From NCBI RefSeq assembly GCF_036669915.1, contig NC_089324.1, forward strand, positions 1,290,844 to 1,354,843: a stretch of DNA of 64,000 nucleotides, given 5' to 3'. This document shows positions 23,901 through 35,100 of this stretch, piece by piece. Made by a program: the position numbers and the translations under genes. This DNA comes from Pocillopora verrucosa (Eukaryota > Cnidaria > Anthozoa > Scleractinia > Pocilloporidae). The first letter of the stretch is position 1, and the number at the start of each line of letters is the position of its first letter. The notes beneath the pieces were generated by a model. It made no database searches. It worked only from the letters and a program-made list of their open reading frames with translations, and had not been told where the DNA came from.

Positions 23901-26688
23901 TAAGTCTCTGCTCTACACATTTTAAAGACAAAGAAGTGTAAGGTATTGTCAGTAATTTCAGAATTTGGGTTTGAGGCATTTATGATGATGGCCGGCTTAC
24001 GAGTGACACACTATTCGTAAATTTGTTGTAATTTCATGCTTGTTTTCTTCAGTGACTTCAACATTATGGATACTATGATCACCATGATGGAAAAGTACAC
24101 AGATCACTTGGAAGACATTGTCGCTGAGCGAACAGCTGAGCTTGCAGCTGAGAAAGCAAAGACTGACGAGCTTTTGTACAGGATGCTTCCAAAGTAAATT
24201 GCACTTAAAACTGCTTAGAATTAAATACTTTTTCAATGCAATTCATATAAGAATAAGGAATAAGCCTGCTGCCTTACCCTGCAACTGTTAACATTCACGG
24301 TACATTGATATAATTGGTGTCAGGTAAACGCATGGCGTGTGCAAATCCAGCTATGTTTTTCAAGAGGTGATGAGGGCTTTATTTGGTAGGATTTCAGGCT
24401 GTTCATAAATCTAACTTTTTATCTTTTCCATAATTTGATTGTTATATTCTTGACTTTCTCTGTGGAAAATGACAGCCACTTCCGAAGAGCACATTTCTTC
24501 AAATCCAAATACGCCGCCATTTTGTGTAATCCCTGACCCATTCTTATAACCCGTGCCCACGGTCGCTGATATTTGCGATATTTGATGGTATATGTACGAT
24601 GACATCTTTTGTATTCACTCTCATGCCATTTATCTGTCTGTTTGGTTTTGTCTGATTACAGGTCTGTGGCAGAGGAACTTAAGAGAGGGCACCCTGTTAC
24701 TGCCGAAACCTTTGAGTCCGCTACACTTTTTTTCAGTGATATCGTTGGTTTCACCAAGCTGGCATCTGAGAGCACACCCCTTCAGGTACATGTACTCCCG
24801 AATATACATGTCGTAAGTCGATCTCGTAATATCGATTTGTTAGAAAATACTTTCTTTTGTCTATCCGTTTATAGATTGTTGACTTGCTTAACGACCTGTA
24901 CACTTGCTTTGACGAAATCATTGACATGCATGATGTCTACAAGGTAAGACATGTTACATGACTGAACACTAAGATGTCGTCTCCAGCGTAAACAAGGTAA
25001 AACTCAGTGGTAGTTGAGTCACTTTAATAGAATGCCTTGACAGGAGAACACGTTTATACATCCATTGCTTATAATTCAGGTTGAGACCATTGGTGATGCC
25101 TACGTGGTCGCTTCCGGGCTACCAAACAGGAATGGAATCAGACATGCTGGCGAGATCAGTAACATGTCCTTAGATTTGCTGTCAGCAATGACTGCTTTTA
25201 AGATAAGGCATGTTCCAGGAAGGCAACTGCAACTCAGAATTGGGATTCATACAGGTTAGAAATATTTCTTAAGCTAACTTAGCTACATTCTAGGTCATGA
25301 GTTCATAAACTGACTTGCACAAGGGTTTAGCGGGATCTTCAGTTATGGGGATCAGTTCTATGCATATAATTAGCATCTTGCTGACATTAGGGGGCACGCC
25401 AAGTTGTAAAATAATTATCACCATAACAAGGGAGTTATCACCACTTCAGCGTCGCCCTTATAGAACCCTGGAAAAGTTAACAAAAGAAAAATGAAAGAGT
25501 CGGTATGGGAAAATTGTGTGTGTTTCTGACTTAAACAATGCCTCCTTTCAGGTCCCGTGGTTGCCGGGGTTGTTGGTCTCAAAATGCCGCGATATTGCCT
25601 GTTTGGTGACACGGTCAACTATGCGTCAAGAATGGAGTCTTCCGGTTTGGGTAAGGAAGAGCCTCTCAGCATGCCTTACACGTCAGGGAGAATTGTAGGA
25701 AATTCCGTTTTTCGCGCTGATTTCAATCTTAAATTGGCTTCAGTATTATTCCCTATAATGAAGAGGGTTCTATAAAGGGCCTAGGTTGTTTGGGTATGAA
25801 AGATCCCACTTGTCTAACTAAGAAGCGTTGAGCTAAGAAACATGATTCCTTGGAACCGAAGACATTTTTTATCATCAGAAATTGGAAAAAATAACAATAT
25901 ATCCTGAGACCTTGGAACACGCGGTGTTCCAGGGTCTCAAATACAAATCATCTTGGATGCCGATCTAACTCTTTCGTCGGTACTTACACTCCATGCTCCC
26001 TCCCTTTGTCACATAAAAAATTTAACTCAAATTTCATTTACATGTGGAGAAGCTTTCAACATTTCTGCATTTTGGTCCCCCCTTTCTCAAAAATTGTGGG
26101 CAATTCATTTTCAGTCCGCCTTTCCGGCTTTGACTCCCTCACTTACCAGAGCTCTACAATTTTTTCAGCTCTTCGAATTCACGTGAGTCCAGAATGCAAA
26201 GAAGTTCTTGATAGACTTGGCGGATACGTGCTGCAAGAAAGAGGTTTCGTTGAAATGAAGGTAAGCGAGCGTTTATCTATTTTACATGATCAAATCTTTT
26301 AGAGCAAGTGCTTTGTTACTGCGAGAGCTTATCAGAATATCCTTGGCATGAAGCAATTAGGATCGAATGCATATTGAAGTTTGTGTTCAAATGTTCGTAG
26401 AAACATCTGTAACTGCCTCAGACGACGACCTGCTATAAGTTAGCGAGTAGTCTTATTAGCACTCTGAAGCAGCAAATATAAGTTGTAAATTCGATGCTTA
26501 CGATATTCTAAAATCTCAACTCAACGTGCTTCGTCCAGAATGACGGTAAATTGTAATCAAGCTTTTCATTTAACTTTCAGGGCAAGGGGAGCATCCTTAC
26601 GTATTTCTTAAAAACAAGAGAAGGATTTTACAAACCTCTTCCGGATCTCTCCATGGCGGCTGGCATGGAAGAGCACTCTTTTAAGTAG
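17944..26688 (+). CDS. Receptor-type guanylyl cyclase copy 1 (natriuretic-peptide-receptor-like), 20 exons
   Basis: A single-pass receptor that makes cGMP from GTP on binding an extracellular ligand. Exons: 17944-18604, 18783-19060, 19298-19433, 19717-19947, 20457-20547, 20703-20808, 21053-21130, 21740-21817, 22046-22150, 22274-22345, 22721-22889, 22961-23107, 23637-23814, 24053-24193, 24662-24785, 24875-24943, 25080-25254, 25552-25650, 26169-26260, 26581-26688. All joins are GT-AG and in frame, giving 1045 aa, the usual family length. Signal peptide about 1-19; ANF-receptor ligand domain to about 435; transmembrane about 440-462; kinase-homology domain about 500-776 with VAVK Lys534 but HGN (625-627) in place of HRD and D-H-G at 645-647, so a pseudokinase; dimerisation coiled coil about 777-823; class III cyclase domain with Asp850 (FSDIVGF), Glu890 and Asp894 (VETIGDAY) and Cys962 (YCLFGDT), the metal and guanine determinants. 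Predicted active. Confidence 0.93.
20100..20347. mobile_element. MITE family C in guanylyl cyclase copy 1 intron 4
   Basis: It begins GGCCCAGGTTGTTCAAAAC and ends CCTTTGAAAAAAACTGGGCCC, which are inverted ends. It is present at the same place in copies 2 (about 31328-31566) and 3 (about 43531-43779), so it predates the triplication. One sequence switch in mosaic copy 2 falls inside it. Confidence 0.6.
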
Positions 26689-29174
26689 ATGCAAGCAATG
26701 AAACTCTTTTTCTTCCCTTACCTTCCGTAGAGTCATTTTATTGGCAATATGAACATTTGTTTGAAAGACTTGTTTTTTTAAAATCTTTTCAGGCTCGTCG
26801 CGGGCTCATCTGTCCATTCACTGTAATTTTATCTTGGTCTCAGTGTTTTCATTTAAAAGTGTTATACAAAATAAGAAGCATACTGATTTTAGAGTGTAAT
26901 GGGTTAAGCATTCAAACTGATAGAGGCCCCCTTTAACAGTGCTCAACCTACCTGGATTTTGAGTGAAACCGCCTGGACATTTGTACGCATCATCATAAAT
27001 TTCTCGACATATCTATTGGTTCTCAGAAGATCTTTAGCCATTATCTTGACTGCATTCTGTAAAGTATACATTATGTGTAGTTAACTCTTTAACTCCAGAA
27101 TTGATGAACATTTAACTTCTCCCTATAATATCCATACATTATCCAACAAACAGGTAATGAGAATACTCATTGACAAACTTATCAGATAGAAGTTGTTGTT
27201 GATCTAATACCAAATTCTTGTAACTAATTATACCTTGTTCGTGGAGAAGGTGCCTTACCCTGTCACCAATTTACTTTCCCGGAAAAACAAAACAAGACAG
27301 TTTTTGGCTTCATGTCACATCTATGCAGGAATCAGGAAATTGCAGACATAAATCCTTTTTCTTTTTTTTTAAAGGCAGGAATTAGAAGTGAAAGCCTCTT
27401 TTAGAGGCCTAATCTATGACAAATTTCTCCTCTGCCTGCCCCCCGCCCCGGGCGCCCCACCTCCGCACAGCTCCCAACCCTTCTACTCGGTTCAACATTT
27501 CCTGCATCAAAAAGCTGCCTAGCATCGTGCAATTCACCGAAGGTAGTTAAACATTTCGATACTGCTTTCAACATAAAACATAGACAGGAATTAATACAAT
27601 CCATCTCAAAGTAGGAAAAATTTTTAATTTTTCCGCTTTATCCTTTACATTCATCGTCCGCTCTTTTCAAAATTTTCCTTAATGCAGTGCGCACACTCTG
27701 CATGGTACGTCGTGACAAAATGGCGGGAATACATTAAAAGGCTCATTTGAACACACCAATCAGAATGCGTCATCTGATGTACCGACCAATCAGATTTCGC
27801 CTTGTGTTTCGCAGCGCCCTCACATTTTGGTGTCAACGCCTCCTGGGTTGAAAAATTATTCTCTACATTGAAAACCTTTGCGATTGTGCTATAATAATTT
27901 CGTTGTTTTTCGTGATTAGCTTAAAAGGGGTTTTACACTCGGAAAAAGTTACGATTTGACAGGACTGTGAAAAAAGTTTTACTAGGAATATCACAACGTG
28001 AGTAACTCGAATTCATAGAGAAAAATTTGAGTTTTAGATCAAATGGCATAGCTGAAAGTACATCGTACTATTGCTCCAAAACCAGCTGAAATTTATGTCT
28101 AATGGTTATATCATGAATGGGTTTTAAAGTATGGTAAGGATAATTTTTTAAGTAGGCAGTTGACAAATGTTCTTTCCTGTTGTGACAGGTTGGGATTTCA
28201 GGAGTTCGATCGAAGTTCTTTAAAAATTTAAGGGTCTTCTACAAGGCTTGTCTTACTTCAAGAAAAGGTGATCTGAGGTAACTAACGAGATGAATAAGTA
28301 TGAGGGGACATAACTCGTTAACTTACTTGATCGTAATAAATGCAAGCATTTGGAGAAAAAATTGGACCAAAGACTTCCAATACGCCCCCAAAATACTACA
28401 TCGTTAACAGCAGCCACATGGCGAATATGGACGGTAGTTTTCACCACAGTGGCAAAGTACGAAAAAAGACCTTGCGAAAACTCCTTAGAGCAAGAATATT
28501 CGCCATTTTTCTACCTAAGTCCTCTCCATAAATTCCTCTAAAATTAAATATTGCTCGATTTAATAGAGTTTTCTCATTGTTTCTTACATTTGCCGGTGAA
28601 GCAAAAAAACAAATGTACAGAAACTGAAGTCAATACTGAGATGAAATTGATATTCGACTTTATCTTAACAAGGTGCTCTTTTTATTCAAAATGAACGACC
28701 TTCTCATTTTTGTAGCAAGACAAGCCCCATTTGCAAAAATGCCAAAAACTGATTCCAACCAGTGAAAATTTTCATCCTAAACGGCTGATAAAATGTGAAA
28801 AAAGGTTCAATAACAGAAATCATCTGCGTGGGTGCTACATTTTTATTTGTCAGTCAAGCTTAAAATATAAAAGCTGTTGATATATCCTTTTTTAAAAAGT
28901 AACTATAGGTTATTCATCCTGTGCTAAATTAGGTCAGATAGCCATGTGTTTGATTTGCCGTGTTTGGAAAAGTAAGACAGCTTTAAAAAAAAAAACCTGT
29001 CTAAAAACAAAGAAAAATAAACATCAGTTGTTTTGAAGTCAGGTTTTGAAGAGCTCTTTGAGAAAAATCTAGGTGGTATAACGTCCTCTGCGTTAATAAT
29101 AAGCCAAAGGGAACTCCCTATTTATTCATGGATTTCTTTCATTTTTCAGAAACATATGATCAGAGGAAACAACA
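26689..29174. other. Junction of cyclase units 1 and 2 and 5' flank of copy 2
   Basis: 3' flank of copy 1 to about 26878. Then comes a CHMP2A-derived piece (to about 27230) containing a complete stray exon 3 and a truncated family B MITE. Then about 140 bp not found elsewhere except in unit 3, a C-rich block (27429-27470), and the copy 2 promoter flank with its conserved putative 5' UTR exon end (27997) and acceptor (29149). Compared with unit 3, about 300 bp before the C-rich block are missing. Confidence 0.55.
26952..27056 (-). pseudogene. Orphan duplicate of CHMP2A exon 3 with intact splice sites
   Basis: This 105-bp block matches CHMP2A exon 3 (13281-13385) on the same strand. It keeps the acceptor AG and the donor GTAGGT, and stays open for all 35 codons, starting NAVKIMAKDLLRTNRYVEKF. 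It differs at several residues from the parent (for example RRYVKKF to NRYVEKF, and IVMRAN to MMMRTN). No neighbouring CHMP2A exons are present, so it cannot make the protein alone. It marks the edge of the duplicated block. Confidence 0.8.
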
Positions 29175-32100
29175 ATGAATCCTCTTCTTGTGCTTGGATC
29201 TATTCTTTGTTTAGTTTCTCTTTCTTATGCAAGGGATATCAAAATGGGGATCTTTCTTCCTTTCACTGGTGGTTGGCCTGGTGGTCACAGGATGGCATCA
29301 GCAATTCTGATTGCTAGGGACAAAGTAAACAGTGACCCTTACTGGCTTCAAGGACATAACCTGACCTTTGTACTTAAAGACAGCAAATGTGAAGCAAGAG
29401 CATCTCTTGCAACATTGGTGGACTATTACACAATAGAAAACCCCAAAGTTGATGTCTACATTGGTCCTGGATGTTCAGTGGGATGTGTCCCTGGTGCCTA
29501 CATAGCAGCTCACTGGAACATTCCCATGGTATCTTGGGGATGCGCAGCGACAGTACTATCAGACAAAACACTCTATCCTTATTTTGTACGGACAACTGGT
29601 ACATTTGCTGGTTTGGGAGATCTCTTAAGGGCCATCTTAGCAAAATTCAAATGGGATCGCATAGCAATCATGTCTTCAACAGAAACAGCTTTCTCAGCGG
29701 CTGCTAATGATGCAAAGGTCACCATAGAGAAAGATGGCAAATATTCAGTACCCTTTTTTGGTAGCTTTTCCCCTGGAGCAACTGACCTCTTCAAACTTAA
29801 ATCCATGGTCAGGTCAATGGCAACCAAGGCACATGGTAAGTAACAAGAACAAACCTGACAGAGGACATGCATACAGACAATATTGGCTTATATTCATGAA
29901 CCTTTGTGTTCTTTATTACAATTGCTAACTGATGTAAGCTTAATAATTTATATTAAATAAAAGATCATGATAAAATAGAGTTGTAAATTGACCAATTTAT
30001 CTTCACCTTACAGTTGTAATGGTACTTTGCTATAATGATCTTATGAGAAGTCTAGTGCTTATCTTCAACGAGCTGGGCCTGTTGAATGGGGATTATGTGA
30101 TAATTTCCGCTGAGACAATTTATGAGTCATGCCAAGCTGGTGATGAAAGAGATGATGAGGCTTGCAAAGCTTATGAAGGAATGATTGACATTAGTCAGTA
30201 CATTCCAGATTCACAGGACTATACAGACTTTACTACTGATGTTTACAACAGGATGCCTGAACTGAACTACACAATGCGTGCACCTAATGAAGTAAGTACA
30301 ACTCTTACACACCTGAAATGTATTTAAGCAAGACATTACCCCTAAAGCTGAAATCATCAACTGTGATTCATGAAATAAAATGAAACAAATTAAAGAGGAC
30401 AAAACTCAACAATGCACCAAGTTATATCATGAATAAGTCTTCCCTAGACCCCTATCAATCCCAACACTTTATTATCAGCCTACTGATCATCAAATGACTT
30501 AATTATATTATTGCTTTTTTTCTGCTAGACTATCATCTATGCTGCTTACCTTCATGATGCCATTCTTTTGTATGCATATGCCCTAAATGAATCTTTGACC
30601 CAGGGTGTGGCCATAACTGAAGGGGCAAATGTGTCTAAGTCAATGATAGGAAAGCAATTCATAGGTGAGCATGCTTTTAAGCAAAACTTTTGATAAGATG
30701 GATCCTTATTGATACACCCAGTTTCACCTATTAATATATATTTAAAATGTCCCTTTCAAGCAATATTGTCATTTGCATTATTTTATTAAGTACAGATAAA
30801 CCACCTTTGTGTCATTATTCTACATTACTACTGACAATAACATTAATTTTCTAGCAAAACAGTGTCACTGAGCTCCAAAGAAAAAAAGCTTGTGAATATT
30901 CATGTGTAAGAGCTGAAGAGAATTATTTTTTCTCCAATGCTAATAGGTGCATCAGGTCCTGTTGGTATTGATGAAAAGGGAGACAGAGTTGCCTCTTACA
31001 GGCTGCAATCATTTCTACCCGGCATGTCACTTGCAAGAATTGCAAATTATTTTGGCACAACTGGAGAACTTCTTTTTTGAATCAATCAATCATGTGGCAT
31101 GGTGGTACCACAAAGATTCCCCTTGGAAGACCAGCATGTGGTTTTGACAATGAATTTTGCAAAGAGGCTGCAAAAGGTAAAGGAAAAATTTATAGAGTCT
31201 AGTTGAACAAGATATGAGTTCCCTGTACACATTGGAAACAGTAAGCAAGAGAAAGTGTATGTTAATTCCAGCATGCAGATAACCAGGTCAAAAATATAGG
31301 TTGTCGGGCTAATGTACTGTCAAAAGACCAGGCCCAGGTTGTTCAAAACTGGATTAAGATAACACAGTGTGAAATTTGATTTCAGGTCTGAAAGCTTGAA
31401 AAGAAAATTCAGTTCACATCTTTTTGCTTGTAATTTGATCATCGTATGTTCTTAAAAGAATTAGGAAAATTTTCCCTTAAAGGCTTTTGAACAAAGAAAT
31501 AAAGAAACCTGGATTAAAATTTAACCCTGGGTTAGCACTAATTGGCCTTTGAAAAAACTGAGTCCAGAGGGTTATAATAATAGTGCACCTAAAAGTGAAG
31601 TTAACATCTCCAACATAATCACGCCTTTAAGTTCATCATTGATTTCAATCGTAACTGTCATAACTTTTGTTTTCTAGAGGAGGATCCTACTTGGCCATAC
31701 ATCTTGGCAGGATGTCTTATCTTTGTTTTGATTGTTTCAATTCTGGTTGGGTTTTTATTGTGGCAGAGGTAAGCTTGTAAGTGTTTAGAAAATAATTAGT
31801 AATCTCTTGAACTTCAATGTCCTGGATGAGAAATGGTATAGAAAAAGACTTAAACCCACCAAAATATTAACTACAGTCTCTGAAATCTCTTTTGTTTTTT
31901 CACCCTCATCTTTGTTGGTGTTTAATAGGAAACAAGCTTTTGAAGCATCACTGTTGGCTCAAACATGGAAAGTGGAATATGATGACATACAATGGCCAAA
32001 GAATAAAGGAAAGCTAGGGAGTAGAAAGAGTGGGGTATGTCAGTGTTGATATGACTGATGCTCTGTGTCAATTCCATTTAAATTTGTATTATTTTCTAGT

Positions 32101-35100
32101 CATCTAAGACTAACTCTTTCAACTTTATTCTCCAACCATTCTTGTATAATGAAAACATCTTAATGAACAGAGAGAACATGGAAAACTTGGACTGTGTTAC
32201 AAAATTGCCCAATCATAGATCTAAGCATCAATACTTATTTTAGACTAATAAATTACTCTTCTTAACTCTTCTCTGCAGCAAAGTATGGCAGCAGCAAGTG
32301 AGCGTGGCTCTATAGAGGACCTTCGAGGACAAATATTCACTGTTCTTGGAATTTATGAGGTTCTCTTTAACTCTTTATTTCTCATCAGGGACAAATGCTA
32401 ATTTATTTGTTTACTCGTCAGATTTCTCATCTTAGGATTGTCATTTTAACAAACATGAAATTGATCTTTGAGGAAATATTTATTTATGTGAAATTCATGG
32501 TTGTATACTGTAACTAAAATACTTGGTGCAATTTAAATACCTTGTACAAAAAGCTCTCTTAGTGAAATGCTGCAAACTTGGAATCTGCATAATTTTAGAT
32601 TAAATAACTGATTTTGTGAAGGCCTTTGGGTTTATCAGTTAATGCAGTTTTTTTATTCATTTTTGTATATCACACTTGTACTTGTTGTATATTTAGGAAT
32701 CAAGGTATTAAAACTTAAAGTCTTTCATAGTAAAACCTTGTCTTTACTCTACAACATACATATGGCAGTAGAGCTATCTGTTAAGGACATTGGTTGCTGG
32801 ATGCTGTGCAACAAACTCAAGTTAAATCAGGATAAGACAGAACTTTTGGTTATTAGTTCTAATTATCATCCACGACCACCCCTCGACTATATGCAAAGAA
32901 GTAATCAAATCTAGTAAACAGGCCAGGAACTTAGGAGTTGGATTCGATCAATATTTAGATTTCAAAGAACCTGTGAAAGTAATATGCAAGAGTGCATTTT
33001 TCCACATTCACAGTATCACTAAAAATAGGTGATACCTATCCCAGAGTACTACTGTGGCTATTGTTCATGCTTACATAACATCACATTGGGACTATTGTAA
33101 TGCCCTACTGTATGGTCTCCCGAAGTATCTGATTAATAGACTTCAGCTTTTACAGAACTTGGCAGCTCACCTTGTTACCTTGACTAGAAGGCAGGAACAT
33201 ATCACACCAATACTAAGGAGCTTACATTGGCTGCCAGTTCATTATAGGATAGTTTTAAAAATAATGTTGCTGACTTACAAAGCTCTGAATGGACTGGCCC
33301 CAGATTACATTAAAGACCTATTGAAGTACAATGACCCTCATCGCACACTTAGATCTTCAAACAACAGGTTGCTTGATGAGCCTAGAGTGAATTTTAAAAC
33401 ATATGGTGAAAGGACTTTTTCCTTGGTGGCACCAAGGCTCTGGAATAAACTATCACTCCAGATCAGGCTTTCGTCATCAGAGGCAGCTTTTAAGGCTAAT
33501 TTTAAGACTTATCTTTTTAAGTGTGCATTTGATTTGTAGTTTTTACTTGTAGTTGTAGTGTATATAATTCTTAGGATTTTAATTTTTATGGTTTTTAGAG
33601 TATTATAAAGTACCATGGACAATTAATAGAAGATGGCGCTATATAAATGTATTCAATTAATTTAATTACTTATAATTGATTAATTAATTTAACTACATAG
33701 TTCAGCTTTTCCCAACAATTGTAACCCTTGTAAATTATGGACTCTGATTCTTGACAGGGGAATTTAGTGGCTGTCAAAAGATTACAGAAGGCCAAAGTTG
33801 CTCTGGAACGTGAAGTGCTGTTGGAACTGAAAGAGGTAAAACAGAAAATTGAAGTCTTAACTTCCCTCTTTTTGATAACTTTCCCCGCTTCTACATTATT
33901 ATAATATTTTTAGAACAAAAAAAGCTCCAAAAGTCTGAGTCAGATGAATGTATCAGATGTATCTGAACAGTAGAAAGCCATCAAAATGAGGTTAAAAATG
34001 TTTATTTATTTTGTAAATTTGCAATTGCTATAAGACTTCTATCGAAAAGGTCTTTGTTTACTCAGATGAAAGATATCAACCATCAAAATGTTAACACATT
34101 CATTGGTGCCTGTATTGATCCTGGAAACATCTGCATCTTAACCCAGTACTGCAACAAAGGAAGTCTCCAGGTAAAATAAGAACTGATTTGAAATGACAAA
34201 TTATCAGCATATCTCGCACTTAACTGGGTCTTGAGGTCTTATTTTTTCAGACCAAAAAAAGTGCACTCTTTTCATAACTGAAGTTTTTTCAGGATGTGTT
34301 GCATAATGACAGCTTGAAGTTGGATTGGATTTTTCAGATGTCCATTTCATCAGACATTGCAAAGGTGCGTACAGTTTTTGGTACTGCAGTCAGTTTGATG
34401 CTCTATCAACCTTACCATCTTCATATTCTAGCTACACAATTTGAAATAAATTCCTTGTGACTTCTTACCAAAAGGTACACAATATTTTTACTGAGCACTT
34501 TTGGTCACTTTCCTCCCTATTTAATAACTGCTTTAAAATGAACAATTCAACAATTCAATAATTAGTTAGTAGTGAAAATAATTTTTATCCAGTGTAACTT
34601 AGTTGAGATTTGTCCGGTTTTCTAGGAAAATAAACATTTCCTGTCTCTCAAATAAGCTGCATTTTAATCAAATCCCATAGCATGAGCTGAATTCATAGTC
34701 TCATTCATCAAAAGATATTTTCCATCAATTTATTGTTCAACAGGGCATGCACTTCCTGCAGAATAGTCCAGTTCAGATACATGGCAACTTAAAGTCATCA
34801 AATGTGTTGATTGACAGCCGCTGGACATGCAAACTAACCGACCATGGGTTGTTTCTCTTCAAAGAAGGACAGGAGATTGATGTGGAAGCTGGTGAAGATT
34901 CCAAGTATTATGGTAAATACATTTTTGATGGGAAAAGGAGTTTGGTTCAGTCCAATAATTTTCTGATTCCTTTCTAATTTAAGACAATCTTTGGAAAGCA
35001 CCAGAACACATCCTCAATGACCAGTATCCTCATTCTCAACCTGGAGATGTGTACAGCTATGGAATCATCCTTTCTGAAATTGTAACTCGTGGTTTACCCT

